Notes: generated by a model from the letters alone, not told the origin. Positions 7,289 through 14,929 are shown, numbered from the stretch's first letter. The stretch is 27,445 nt of DNA from an uncultured Bacteroides sp. (GCF_949298305.1 NZ_CASFWU010000048.1:1-27445); one strand, 5' to 3'. Numbers and translations are program-made.

Positions 7289-7324
7289 GGCCTCACCCCT
7301 AACCCCTCTCCCAAGGAGAGGGGG
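7289..7324. repeat. CCTCACCCC repeat, forward copy
   Basis: GCCTCACCCCTAACCCCTCT is followed by CCCAAGGAGAGGGG, which ends in the inverted GAGAGGGG arm. It begins 2 bases after the TAA of the preceding gene, the same placement as the copy after the gene at 4670. It faces the reversed copies at 7411-7481 across an 85-base AT-rich spacer. Confidence 0.8.
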
Positions 7325-7410
7325 ATTGAGAATGATAGATTGATATGATGATAACCTATTTATAACTGCCATATTCTTTGCCCGCTTCTCTTAGGCTGTG
7401 AGACTTCTTC

Positions 7411-7481
7411 CTCCCCTCTCCTCGGGAGAGGGGTTAGGGGTGAGGCTTTTCCTTGGGAGAGGGGGCGGGGGTGAGGCTTTA
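7411..7481. repeat. CCTCACCCC repeat, reversed tandem copies
   Basis: A full reversed copy (CTCCCCTCTCCTCGGGAGAG then GGGTTAGGGGTGAGGC, about 7411-7447) is followed by a partial second one (CTTGGGAGAGGGGGCGGGGG then TGAGGC, about 7452-7481). The repeat ends about 5 bases before the start codon at 7486. Any ribosome-binding sequence for that gene would therefore lie within repeat DNA. Confidence 0.75.
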
Positions 7482-7485
7482 CATT

Positions 7486-8787
7486 ATGAACAAGAAACTA
7501 TTTACTCAAATACGGAACGAATGGCGGAGCAACTTCTTCCTTGCGCTGGAGCTGCTGGTAGTCTTCGTGGTGCTGTGGTACATCGTGGACTGGTGCTGTA
7601 CGACGGCGCGTGTCTACTTTGCACCGATGGGCTTCGATACGGAGCATTGCTATAACCTGACGATGAACCGGCTGACTCCCAACTCCGCCCTCTATGAAGA
7701 AGGCCATACGGCGGAGGACGATATGGATGCCCTGCTGGAGATAGCCGAACGCCTGCGCCACCGTCCCGGCGTGGAGGCGGTAGCCATTTCGCAGAACAGC
7801 GTTCCTTATAATAACGGAAGTAACGGCATTGAAACGTTTGTAGACACGGTGTCTGTTTATGCCATGCTCCGTCTGGTGCAGCCCGACTTTATGCGCCTGT
7901 TCCGCATTCGTGGGGTAGCTGTGCAGGATGCCGGAGGAAAGACGGTGCAGACTGCAAGTCCTGACTCGCTGGCCGCCGTGCTGGGCCCGGGAACGATGAT
8001 CCTGTCGCGCAACGTGACAGCGAAGTATGAGGAACTGAACATGTCCGATGCCACACCGTTGCTGGGTCGTCAACTGCCTTTGTGGGAGCAGGACAGTGAC
8101 TCCCGTCTGCGCGTAGCCGGCATTGCCGAGCCCATGCGCTGGAATCATTTCACGACAGCCGACCAGTGGGGAGGCCCCTTCCTGGCGACGGACTTCCCGC
8201 GCGAGGCGATGGTGCAATACGAGAATCCCGCCTACCTGCAACTGAGTTTGCGCGTCACCCCCGAGGCCGACCATGGATTTGTGGACGCGCTGATGGCCGA
8301 TGCCGATCGTCTTTATCGTGTAGGGAATGTTTATATTCTGGATGTTCAGCCCTTCACGCAGTTGCGCTATATCAGCGAACTGGAGGATGTGAACGAAGTG
8401 CGCACGCAGCTCTGCATCCTGGGCTTCCTGTTGCTTAATATCTTCCTGGGCGTTATCGGTACCTTCTGGTTCCGTACGCAGCACCGTCGTCAGGAGGTAG
8501 CCCTCCGCATGGCGATGGGCAGCACACGGCGGGGCATCTTCCTTCGCCTGATTACCGAAGGTCTGTTACTGTTGACGCTGGCTGCTGTGCCTGCCACGGT
8601 TATTGCCTTGAACATTGGCGTGGCCGAATTGGTGGACGTCAGCCGGTTGCCTTTCGACACTCTGCGCTTCGTGCTTGCCCTTGTGCTCTCGTGGCTGCTG
8701 ATGGCACTGATGATTGTGGTGGGCGTGTGGTATCCGGCCCGTCGGGCGATGAAGGTGCAGCCGGCGGAGGCGCTGCACGATGAGTAA
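7486..8787 (+). CDS. Half-size FtsX/MacB-type ABC permease, type A (433 aa)
   Basis: Inner-membrane MacB/FtsX-class permease. The start MNKKLFTQIRNEWRSNFF is near-identical to the paralogue at 4670; upstream in-frame codons translate a repeat and are rejected. An N-terminal helix lies at about 21-40 (LELLVVFVVLWYIVDW). The periplasmic domain follows, with the FDTEHCYNLTMN and RRPGVEAVAISQNS-like segments shared with its paralogue. Three C-terminal helices carry FLLLNIFLGVIGTFWF, RRQEVALRMAMGSTRRGIF and the conserved tail PARRAMKVQPAEALHDE. The stop is followed within 2 bases by another CCTCACCCC repeat. Compared with the 4670 copy, the periplasmic domain has diverged and carries a small insertion (VQDAGGKTVQTASPDS), which fits duplication followed by divergence of the substrate- or partner-facing part. 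Confidence 0.9.
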   Translation: MNKKLFTQIRNEWRSNFFLALELLVVFVVLWYIVDWCCTTARVYFAPMGFDTEHCYNLTMNRLTPNSALYEEGHTAEDDMDALLEIAERLRHRPGVEAVAISQNSVPYNNGSNGIETFVDTVSVYAMLRLVQPDFMRLFRIRGVAVQDAGGKTVQTASPDSLAAVLGPGTMILSRNVTAKYEELNMSDATPLLGRQLPLWEQDSDSRLRVAGIAEPMRWNHFTTADQWGGPFLATDFPREAMVQYENPAYLQLSLRVTPEADHGFVDALMADADRLYRVGNVYILDVQPFTQLRYISELEDVNEVRTQLCILGFLLLNIFLGVIGTFWFRTQHRRQEVALRMAMGSTRRGIFLRLITEGLLLLTLAAVPATVIALNIGVAELVDVSRLPFDTLRFVLALVLSWLLMALMIVVGVWYPARRAMKVQPAEALHDE

Positions 8788-8789
8788 GG

Positions 8790-8828
8790 GGCCTCACCCC
8801 CGGCCCCTCTCCCGGGGAGAGGGGAGAT
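8790..8828. repeat. CCTCACCCC repeat, forward copy
   Basis: GCCTCACCCCCGGCCCCTCT followed by CCCGGGGAGAGGGGAG gives inverted arms CCCCTCTCCC and GGGGAGAGGGG. It lies directly after the stop of the type-A permease, as do the copies at 5929 and 7289. Confidence 0.8.
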
Positions 8829-8878
8829 GAAAACGATTGTATGTGCAATGATAGACAGTTTGGCGGGTAACCGTTTTT

Positions 8879-8913
8879 CAATTAACCATTAACCATTTAT
8901 CATTAACCATTTT
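8879..8913. repeat. TTAACCATT direct repeat
   Basis: ATTAACCATTAACCATTTAT is followed by CATTAACCATTTTA, so the word TTAACCATT recurs three times within 35 bases, ending 3 bases before the start codon at 8917. It is AT-rich, unlike the GC-rich genes around it, and is another repeat type placed in a spacer of this cluster. It leaves no room for a conventional Shine-Dalgarno sequence. Confidence 0.55.
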
Positions 8914-8916
8914 ATA

Positions 8917-10266
8917 ATGAAACATGCATTGTTATACAACTTCCGTTCGCTTCTCAACCAGCTGAAGCAGCACCGCTTTTATACGGCGGTGTGTGTGGTG
9001 GGAACGGCGGTCACCATTGCCTTCGTGATGGTAGTGGTGATGGTTTATGATTTCCGTACGGCCGATGCGGCGCCGGAGACGCGGCGCAGCCGTGTGCTCT
9101 ACAACTACGGCACCCAGTGCATGCGCCCCGACGGCACGAACGTGTGGGGCTACCGGGCCTTGGGGCCGACGGCTTTCCACGCCTTCTTCGACAGTCTGCC
9201 GGGCGTGGACGAACTGACGTGGCACAGCGGACTGAACAAGGCGGTCTGTGCGCTGCCCGCTTCGTCCGACCGACGGTCGGTGATGCTCCGTGCCGTGGCA
9301 GCCAACTGGTTCGACTTCTTCCGCTACGACTTCGTGGCGGGCCGTCCCTTCACCCGGGCCGAATACGATGCCGGGCGGGCCGCTTTCGAGAAGGCCGGCG
9401 ACGAGTGGCGGCTTGTCCGCAACCGTGAGGACGGCGTGGTGCGCCGTTTCGTCGTCATCAGCGAGCGCCTGGCGGGGCAACTGTTCGGCGGAGCTGCCGG
9501 GGCGGTGGGCAAGCAGTTGTTGCTGGACTTTCAGGAGGCGCGCGTGGTGGGCGTGGTGCGCGATGTCAGCTCCATCTTCCAGACCGCCTATGCCGACGTG
9601 TGGGAACCTTTCACCCTGACCAATGAGGAGAACCTCGACCCGAACCTCGCCACCGCCGGCCTGCTGGGCTTCCGCTATGCCGTCCTCCACCTGTCGCCCG
9701 GCACCCGGCCTGCCGCAGTACGCACCGAAGTGAACCGACGGATGGAACAGCTCAACAGGCAAGGGCTGGAGTACATCCTGAAGGACCCGCGGCTCTATAC
9801 GCATACGGAGTACACCTTCTTCCGCGACAGCAGCATCAGCGCGGGGCTGGTCTATGCGCTGTTGCTGGTGGTGCTGCTGGTAGTGCCTGCCGTGGGCATC
9901 TCGGGGCTGGTACATGCCCAGATGCAGAGCCGCCTGGGCGAGATAGCCATCCGCAAGGCTTATGGCGCCTCCAATGCCAACATCATCGGCCAACTGTTTG
10001 CCGAAAGCCTGTGTACCACCTTGATAGGCGGTGTGCTGGGCTATGCGTTGTCGTGCGTGCTGGTGGTGGCGGGCGGCACGTGGCTGTTCGGCACGGGCGG
10101 TGTGGAGCTGGAAGGCATCTTGTTGGGCAGCGACTTGCTGCTGCGGCCGTCGTTGTTCGTGGCCGTGCTGGCGGCGTGCGTGGTGTTCAACGCACTGTCC
10201 ACGCTGCTGCCGGCCTGGATGGCGGTACACCGCAATATATCGTACACACTAACGGGAGGAGAATAA
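8917..10266 (+). CDS. Half-size FtsX/MacB-type ABC permease, type B (449 aa), intact
   Basis: This is the only undamaged type-B permease in the window and the reference for the other two. The N-terminus is amphipathic (LYNFRSLLNQLKQHRFYTA), followed by helix 1 (about 25-46, VVGTAVTIAFVMVVVMVYDF). The typical APETRRSRVLYNYGT segment opens the periplasmic domain. The C-terminal FtsX domain has helix 2 (ALLLVVLLVVPAVGISGL), the RLGEIAIRKAYGASNANIIGQL signature, and two further helices (last one about 410-432). The tail is LPAWMAVHRNISYTLTGGE rather than the EAI/EAL ending of its paralogues. Four bases separate its stop from the next permease start, which indicates tight co-transcription with the type-A gene at 10271. 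This supports an A/B pair acting together. Confidence 0.9.
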   Translation: MKHALLYNFRSLLNQLKQHRFYTAVCVVGTAVTIAFVMVVVMVYDFRTADAAPETRRSRVLYNYGTQCMRPDGTNVWGYRALGPTAFHAFFDSLPGVDELTWHSGLNKAVCALPASSDRRSVMLRAVAANWFDFFRYDFVAGRPFTRAEYDAGRAAFEKAGDEWRLVRNREDGVVRRFVVISERLAGQLFGGAAGAVGKQLLLDFQEARVVGVVRDVSSIFQTAYADVWEPFTLTNEENLDPNLATAGLLGFRYAVLHLSPGTRPAAVRTEVNRRMEQLNRQGLEYILKDPRLYTHTEYTFFRDSSISAGLVYALLLVVLLVVPAVGISGLVHAQMQSRLGEIAIRKAYGASNANIIGQLFAESLCTTLIGGVLGYALSCVLVVAGGTWLFGTGGVELEGILLGSDLLLRPSLFVAVLAACVVFNALSTLLPAWMAVHRNISYTLTGGE

Positions 10267-10270
10267 AACT

Positions 10271-11524
10271 ATGTGGAGACAAATATACAGACAGATATGG
10301 AACCAGCGGCGGGCCAACGCCTGGCTGTGGGTAGAGTTGTGCATCGTAACCGTACTGCTGTGGTACGGCATCGACCTGGTGTATAATTACGAAGGGGCCG
10401 CCTGGCAGCCCAAGGGTTACGACACGTCGTGCGTGTTCGACCTGACCCTGGAGGCCAAGCCATTGGAGGTCATCAGCGATGCCGACAACCGGCGGGCAGG
10501 GGAGGACTTCAGCTACCTGTACAACCTGCTGAAAGACTATCCCGGCGTGGAGGAAGTGTGCGCCTATCATGGCAGCGTGCCCTACACGGGCAATGCGATG
10601 TTCGAGGGTTATGCGCCGCACAGCGACTCGACGCACGTGGTGTCGTGCTTCATCCGCTATGTCACGCCCTCTTACTTCAGGGTGTTCCGCCTGAAGCCCC
10701 TTGCGGGACAACTGGACGAAGCACACTGGTCGCCGGCCGAATATCCCATGCCGGCCCTGATGAGTGTGGACCTGGCAGACTCCTTGTTCCACCAGCCCAA
10801 CGTGGCCGACGCCGTGGGCAAGACCTGCTTCAATCCTTACTGGCTGAAGCTGGCCAATCCGGTGACCAACTACCGCGTGGCGGCTGTCCTGCCCCGGCAC
10901 AAGCTGGACGACTACGAGCGCTACGAACCGTTCATCTACCTGCCTGCCCAGCAGGCTTTCTGGTGGCAGCATGTGGCGATACGCGTCGCGCCCGACCAGG
11001 TGGCAGGCTTTGCCGAACGCTTCCGCAAGGATATGCAGCCGGTGTTCGACCGCGGCATCTTCTACCTGAACTCCATCCGCTCGTACGACGACATGAAGGA
11101 AGCCTACGACGTGCAGCAGGGCACGGTGAACTACCTGAACACGGTCTATGCCGTGGCGGCCTTCTTCCTCTTCAATGTGTTTCTGTGCGTGTTTGCCACC
11201 TTCTGGTACCGCACCCGCAAGCGTCGTTGCGAGGTGGCCCTGCGCATGGCCATGGGCAGCACTCCCCGTGCGGTGATGGGTCACTTCCTGCTGGAAGGCC
11301 TCACGCTCCTGCTGCTTTCCGCCCTCCCGGCTTTGCTCATTGCCGTTAACCTGCAACTGGCCGACCTGACGGTACATACGCTGGTGGATGCTTCGGCACT
11401 CCGCTTCGTGGGATGCTTCGGTGTGGCCTTCCTGCTCATGGCGCTGATGATAGTGGCCGGCATCTGGTATCCCGCCCGGCGGGCCATGAAGGTGCAGCCC
11501 GCCGAGGCGCTGCACGACGAGTGA
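10271..11524 (+). CDS. Half-size FtsX/MacB-type ABC permease, type A (417 aa)
   Basis: Last permease of the cluster. The start MWRQIYRQIWNQRRANAWLW lies 4 bases after the previous stop, with GGAGGAG just upstream as a plausible ribosome-binding site. One N-terminal helix (about 20-38, VELCIVTVLLWYGIDLVY) precedes a periplasmic domain with the YDTSCVFDLTLE and DYPGVEEVCAYHGSVPY segments of the type-A family. The C-terminal FtsX domain has AAFFLFNVFLCVFATFWY, the RRCEVALRMAMGSTPRAVM signature, two more helices, and the tail PARRAMKVQPAEALHDE. It probably forms a heteromeric permease with the 8917 product. The cluster ends here with the 24-base hairpin array. Confidence 0.9.
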   Translation: MWRQIYRQIWNQRRANAWLWVELCIVTVLLWYGIDLVYNYEGAAWQPKGYDTSCVFDLTLEAKPLEVISDADNRRAGEDFSYLYNLLKDYPGVEEVCAYHGSVPYTGNAMFEGYAPHSDSTHVVSCFIRYVTPSYFRVFRLKPLAGQLDEAHWSPAEYPMPALMSVDLADSLFHQPNVADAVGKTCFNPYWLKLANPVTNYRVAAVLPRHKLDDYERYEPFIYLPAQQAFWWQHVAIRVAPDQVAGFAERFRKDMQPVFDRGIFYLNSIRSYDDMKEAYDVQQGTVNYLNTVYAVAAFFLFNVFLCVFATFWYRTRKRRCEVALRMAMGSTPRAVMGHFLLEGLTLLLLSALPALLIAVNLQLADLTVHTLVDASALRFVGCFGVAFLLMALMIVAGIWYPARRAMKVQPAEALHDE

Positions 11525-11539
11525 CGGATTGAGACTATC

Positions 11540-11652
11540 CTCTCAATATACGTTGAGAACCCCCTCTCAATACTCGTTGAGAGCCCCCTCTCAATATGCG
11601 TTGAGACTACCCTCTCAATACACGTTGAGAGCCCCTTCTCAACGCCCGTTGC
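11540..11652. repeat. Five-unit array of 24-base hairpin repeats
   Basis: CTCTCAA starts at 11540, 11564, 11588 and 11612, with TTCTCAA at 11636: an exact period of 24 bases. In each of the first four units CTCTCAA is followed, after a 5-6 base variable loop (TATACG, TACTCG, TATGCG, TACACG), by TTGAGA. Each unit is therefore a small palindrome CTCTCAA-loop-TTGAGAG with a C/T-rich linker. The fifth unit is degenerate (GTTGCGAG). The array begins 16 bases after the last permease stop. Because 24 is a multiple of 3, an open frame with an 8-residue repeat runs through it, but this has no other protein-like feature. Confidence 0.9.
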
Positions 11653-11792
11653 GAGTCCGGCTCTTTTCTGTGCGTTTGTCGTGGCAGGTTAAATTAATGG
11701 AGCACATGCTTGCTTTTTTCTCGGAAAGTGCTTAACTTTAAGTCACAATTCTAACCGGGTTTATAAAAAGTCCTGACCCACAGGCAAATGCT

Positions 11793-12317
11793 ATGAGAAT
11801 ACAGTTTGAGATTAAGGAACAGCTGTCAGACATCATTGAAGAGATTCTGAATAGCGAGAAATGGAGCACCATTGTCAAGAACGAGATTGAAGGTCGGAAA
11901 CAGGTGGTTATCCGTGACCCGAGCTACAACTCGGAGGCTTCTGTCGAGATTTATCAGAAGGAAATCAACATCCGGACGGCATGGTCCAGCTACACCTACC
12001 GCATCTTCATGATGGGCGACCGCGTGTGGTGCGAGTACAACGGCGCCTACCGCGGACTGCTGGAACAGAGGCTGCTGCCCACCATCACTCCCAAGGAGAG
12101 CCTGCTCGACTCGGAAGTGGACAGCTCGCTCTACGGGCACGAGAAGAAAACCCTGCGCGAGTATGCCGAGGACAACGTGAAGCTGAAGAAGTTCAGACGC
12201 GAGAATTTCAACGAGGCACACAACGGCATGGCCACCTTCGACCATCCCAAGCGGGTGTATGACGAGTTCATCAAGGAAGACTACGTTGTGCCCTCTTCCC
12301 AGGAGAAGAAGGATTAA
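11793..12317 (+). CDS. Conserved-looking hypothetical protein (174 aa)
   Basis: I do not recognise the family. The protein is soluble, with no signal peptide or membrane helix. An N-terminal acidic/amphipathic stretch (FEIKEQLSDIIEEILNSEKW) leads into a middle part rich in aromatic residues (SSYTYRIFMMGDRVWCEYNG, about residues 64-85). The C-terminal half is charged (HEKKTLREYAEDNVKLKKFR). Codon use and composition match the neighbours, so it is probably a real resident gene. The ATG at 11793 is preceded by no clear Shine-Dalgarno sequence. It stands alone between the hairpin array and a convergent terminator, so context gives no clue to function. Confidence 0.75.
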   Translation: MRIQFEIKEQLSDIIEEILNSEKWSTIVKNEIEGRKQVVIRDPSYNSEASVEIYQKEINIRTAWSSYTYRIFMMGDRVWCEYNGAYRGLLEQRLLPTITPKESLLDSEVDSSLYGHEKKTLREYAEDNVKLKKFRRENFNEAHNGMATFDHPKRVYDEFIKEDYVVPSSQEKKD

Positions 12318-12364
12318 AAAACGGCTTGCTCACTCCTGGTGAGTTATAGCAGGCATTGCATCAG

Positions 12365-12410
12365 AAGGAGGGGAGTCGGATACTATACTAAGCCTCGACC
12401 CACCCTCCTT
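12365..12410. terminator. Bidirectional hairpin terminator between convergent genes
   Basis: AAGGAGGG (12365-12372) and GAGTCG pair with CGACCC and CCCTCCTT (to 12410) around a loop of about 20 bases, with a small mismatch in the middle. TTTATT follows on the plus strand. It lies between the plus-strand gene ending at 12317 and the minus-strand gene ending at 12430. It can therefore serve both. A smaller hairpin (CTCAC-TCCTG-GTGAG, 12329-12343) lies just before it. Confidence 0.65.
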
Positions 12411-12429
12411 TATTCTGTTTTCAACGAGA

Positions 12430-13407
12430 TTATTCGTGTGAAGCGTAATATTTCAGGAACTGGGTGCGTTCAAACGTGTTCACGCCGTTCAGGTCGCGGA
12501 CGTTGAGCATGCCCTTGAACTGCTGGATGCTTTCCATGCCCTTGCGGTCCATCCATTCGCTGATGAAGCGGAGAAAGTCGGGGATGATGGCAGCCGACTG
12601 CTGGTAGAACACGCTGCATATCTCGACAGCGGACGCACCAGCCAGGATGGCTTTGATGACTCCTTCCGGAGAGTGGATGCCGCCCGAAGCCGCAAAGTCC
12701 AGCTTGCTGACGGCTGCCGAGGCAATGCCTATCCAGCGCAGGGATTTGGCCAGTTCGGCTTCGTTGCTGAACACGCTGCCTGCGGTTTGCACCATCTTCT
12801 CGATGTCAATGTCCGGCTGGTAGAAGCGGTTGAACATCACGACCGCAGCGGCGCCGTTGGCATAGAGCTGGTCGGCCAGAGCTACCGGATTGGTAAGGTT
12901 GTCGCCCAGCTTCATGATGATTGGCATACGGGTCACCTTCTTGATGTGGGCCAGGATGTCGATGTGCCGCTGCTCGAAAGAGCCGTATTCATATTGCGTG
13001 TTGGTCTGCAGGGCCAGGATGTTGACCTCCAGCGCATCGGCTCCGGCTTCTTCAATCTTCTTGGCAAAGTCTTCCCACTTGGCATCCTGATAGCAGTTGA
13101 TGCTGGCAATGATGGGGATGTCGCATGCAGCCTTGCTTTCCTTGATGAGGGTCAGGTACTCGTTCAGTTTATGTTCGCGCACATATTCGGCCAGGTATTC
13201 GCTGCCTTCGGGGTACATGTTGGCATCGTGCAGACTGTCCACCTCCAGCATAATCTGTTCCTCGAACAGCGATTTCAGGACAATGGCGCCCGCACCGGCT
13301 TCACAGAGCTTACGGTTCTTGGCACTGCTGGCTGTCAGCCCCGAACTGCTGACAATAATCGGATTCTTGAGTTTCAACCCGGCAAATGTAGTTTGTAATG
13401 TAGCCAT
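12430..13407 (-). CDS. Dihydroorotate dehydrogenase-like protein (325 aa)
   Basis: A TIM-barrel flavin (FMN) protein of the dihydroorotate dehydrogenase family. Visible family features are the N-terminal NPIIVSSSGLT strand, GAGAIVLKSLFEEQ (about 38-51), IIASINCYQ, ALEVNILALQTN, MPIIMKLGDNLTNP, and FAASGGIHSPEGVIKAILAGASAVEICS near the C-terminus (the FMN phosphate-binding region). It resembles the PyrD-like paralogue often annotated in Bacteroides as dihydroorotate dehydrogenase-like. Whether it oxidises dihydroorotate or another substrate is not clear from sequence, so I give no pyrD symbol. The usual active-site region of true PyrD (N-x-S-x-P) reads here as NILALQTN, which is a reason for caution. 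It is the last gene of a minus-strand operon with yggS, 61 bases downstream of it. Confidence 0.85.
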   Translation of the reverse strand: MATLQTTFAGLKLKNPIIVSSSGLTASSAKNRKLCEAGAGAIVLKSLFEEQIMLEVDSLHDANMYPEGSEYLAEYVREHKLNEYLTLIKESKAACDIPIIASINCYQDAKWEDFAKKIEEAGADALEVNILALQTNTQYEYGSFEQRHIDILAHIKKVTRMPIIMKLGDNLTNPVALADQLYANGAAAVVMFNRFYQPDIDIEKMVQTAGSVFSNEAELAKSLRWIGIASAAVSKLDFAASGGIHSPEGVIKAILAGASAVEICSVFYQQSAAIIPDFLRFISEWMDRKGMESIQQFKGMLNVRDLNGVNTFERTQFLKYYASHE

Positions 13408-13468
13408 AATGGTATAATTTAATGGTTAATGTTTTTTATAACTGCCTTTTGTGCAGGCAGAGGCGGTA

Positions 13469-14140
13469 TCAGGCCGTATAGTCTCTTTCGCCGAATATCT
13501 TACTGCCCACCCGCACCAAAGTACTGCCGGCAGATACGGCCTCGGGATAGTCGTGGGACATCCCCATGGAAAGTTCCTTGAAGGCTTCGTCGTGGGCAAA
13601 CCATCGCTGCTTGACCTGGGCGAAAAAAGTGCTCAACGAGCCGAACTCCCGCCGGATTTGCTCCACGTCGTCTGTGTTGGAGGCCATTCCCATCAGGCCA
13701 CAGATGCGGACGTGAGCCAGTCCCTTCCATTCTCCGGCAGCAAGCATTTCTTCGCATTCTTCGAAACTGAAGCCGAACTTCGTCTCTTCCTGGGCAATGT
13801 GCAGCTGCAGCAGGCAGTTGACTACCCGTCCGGCTTTGGCGGCCTGTCTGTCCACTTCAGCCAGCAGCTTGTAAGAGTCTATGCCGTGAATCAGTGTCAC
13901 GTAGGGGACGATGTACTTCACTTTGTTGGTCTGCAGGTGGCCTATAAAGTGCCATTCAATGTCTTGTGGCAGGCTCTCGTGTTTGGCCGTCATTTCCTGC
14001 ACCTTGCTTTCACCGAAGATGCGCTGTCCGGCACGGTAGGCCTCTTCTATCGCTTCGTTGGGATGAAACTTGGAGACAGCTACCAGACGTACGCCTTGGG
14101 GCAGGTCGGCCAGCACTTGTTTGAGGTTTTCTGCAATCAT
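13469..14140 (-). CDS. yggS: YggS/PLPBP family pyridoxal-phosphate homeostasis protein (223 aa)
   Basis: Single-domain PLP-binding protein related to the alanine racemase N-terminal barrel. It has no known catalytic activity; family members buffer pyridoxal phosphate and affect amino-acid and keto-acid balance. LVAVSKFHP (about residues 19-27) contains the lysine (K24) that binds PLP as a Schiff base. Further family motifs are FGESKVQE, WHFIGHLQTNKVKYIV, VNCLLQLHIAQEETKFGF, RICGLMGMAS, LSMGMSHDYPEAVSAGSTLVRVGSKIFGER. Length is typical. The gene lies 57 bases after the DUF4494-like gene and is followed by the dihydroorotate dehydrogenase-like gene, probably in one operon read from the promoter near 14770. 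Confidence 0.95.
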   Translation of the reverse strand: MIAENLKQVLADLPQGVRLVAVSKFHPNEAIEEAYRAGQRIFGESKVQEMTAKHESLPQDIEWHFIGHLQTNKVKYIVPYVTLIHGIDSYKLLAEVDRQAAKAGRVVNCLLQLHIAQEETKFGFSFEECEEMLAAGEWKGLAHVRICGLMGMASNTDDVEQIRREFGSLSTFFAQVKQRWFAHDEAFKELSMGMSHDYPEAVSAGSTLVRVGSKIFGERDYTA

Positions 14141-14197
14141 GATTCTTATCTTATTGTTTTTGCAAGTTCAACGATATGTGCCCCCCTGTCAAAGTCC

Positions 14198-14668
14198 TTA
14201 TCCTTGGAATTCGGGCTTGTCGTCGGGTTCAGCGTGGTAAGGATAAACGTCCATGATGGGGGTCTCGGCCACGTTGGCTATCTGATAGTCGGCCATGGTG
14301 CCCTTCATGCCTTCGTCCAGCTTCTTGATGGCATCGCGCAGGTCGGCAGCCTGTACCAGCACCTGGGTAGATGACTTTTTCTCGGCGCCGCTCTTCTCGT
14401 CGAGGGTGATGAACACCAGTTTGCACTTGAACCAGCGGTCGGCAGCCTCTTCCTCGCAGGGGAACAGTTCGCTGTAGTTGGCCCGCTTGATGTCCGACAC
14501 CGTAAACTCGCCGCTGATGAAGGGAGTCATTTCCTCGATGATGCGTGCCTCGGCCTCGGTGAAGCTGAGGGCGTCCACCAGATAGGGTTCGGTCACTTTC
14601 TTGTTCATTCCGTTTTCCATTACCTTCTCGTAACGTATTTTGCATTCAAACCAGGTATGCATTGCCAT
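14198..14668 (-). CDS. DUF4494-like protein (156 aa)
   Basis: Small soluble protein of unknown function that I match to DUF4494, a Bacteroidetes family, by its opening MHTWFECKIRYEK, the phrase SFTEAEARIIEEMTPF, and GEFTVSDIKRANYSELF. No signal peptide or membrane helix is present. The start at 14668 gives MAM; a start two codons later (14662) is equally possible. It heads a minus-strand operon with yggS and the dihydroorotate dehydrogenase-like gene. The usual gene partner yggS in Bacteroidales supports the assignment, though the link is positional only. Confidence 0.85.
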   Translation of the reverse strand: MAMHTWFECKIRYEKVMENGMNKKVTEPYLVDALSFTEAEARIIEEMTPFISGEFTVSDIKRANYSELFPCEEEAADRWFKCKLVFITLDEKSGAEKKSSTQVLVQAADLRDAIKKLDEGMKGTMADYQIANVAETPIMDVYPYHAEPDDKPEFQG

Positions 14669-14769
14669 AATTTTTCTGTCTTTAGTTTAAGTGATTAATA
14701 TGTATCCCGTTTCCCTCTGTCGGGCTTGCCGCACAAGAGTCAACGGGCTGTTTCCTATAAAGTAGCTTG

Positions 14770-14777
14770 CAAATTTA
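14770..14777 (-). promoter_or_regulatory. Bacteroides-type -7 box for the DUF4494-yggS operon
   Basis: Read on the minus strand the sequence is TAAATTTG, a perfect TAnnTTTG. Transcription would begin near 14763, giving a leader of about 95 bases before 14668. The -33 region (about 14797-14800) is a poor match. It lies only 33 bases from the oppositely directed -7 box at 14810-14817. Confidence 0.5.
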
Positions 14778-14786
14778 CGCAATAAT

Positions 14787-14817
14787 TTTTAGTTTGAATG
14801 ATAATTCGCTACTTTTG
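14787..14817 (+). promoter_or_regulatory. Bacteroides-type promoter for the BtuFCD-like operon
   Basis: TTTT at 14787-14790, a spacer of 19 bases, and TACTTTTG at 14810-14817 (perfect TAnnTTTG). The start would be near 14824, leaving a leader of about 105 bases before the start codon at 14930. I looked for the cobalamin riboswitch often found before such operons and do not see its conserved core here. Confidence 0.6.
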
Positions 14818-14929
14818 TCCCACGTTTGTCCGGCAGACGGGGTTGCAAGTGGCTTTGTCCTTTCGTCTTTCTCCCATCTCCTGATTCCAGGCCGGGCCGG
14901 AGACAGATGTCCAACAGATATTAATCTTG

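Noticed and set aside
11540..11652. CRISPR array
   Set aside because: Repeat plus spacer would be only 24 bases with 5-6 base variable loops inside palindromes; no cas genes are near.
11529..11735. 68-codon open frame with an 8-residue repeat (PSQYTLRA-like)
   Set aside because: It is produced by the 24-base hairpin array, whose period is a multiple of 3. There is no ribosome site, and the conservation pattern is palindromic rather than codon-like.
14818..14929. Cobalamin riboswitch before the BtuF-like gene
   Set aside because: I searched for the conserved core (GCCACTG-like box, GGGAA...CGGTG region) on the plus strand and found only a GCCACTT word on the wrong strand. The leader is also too short for the full element.
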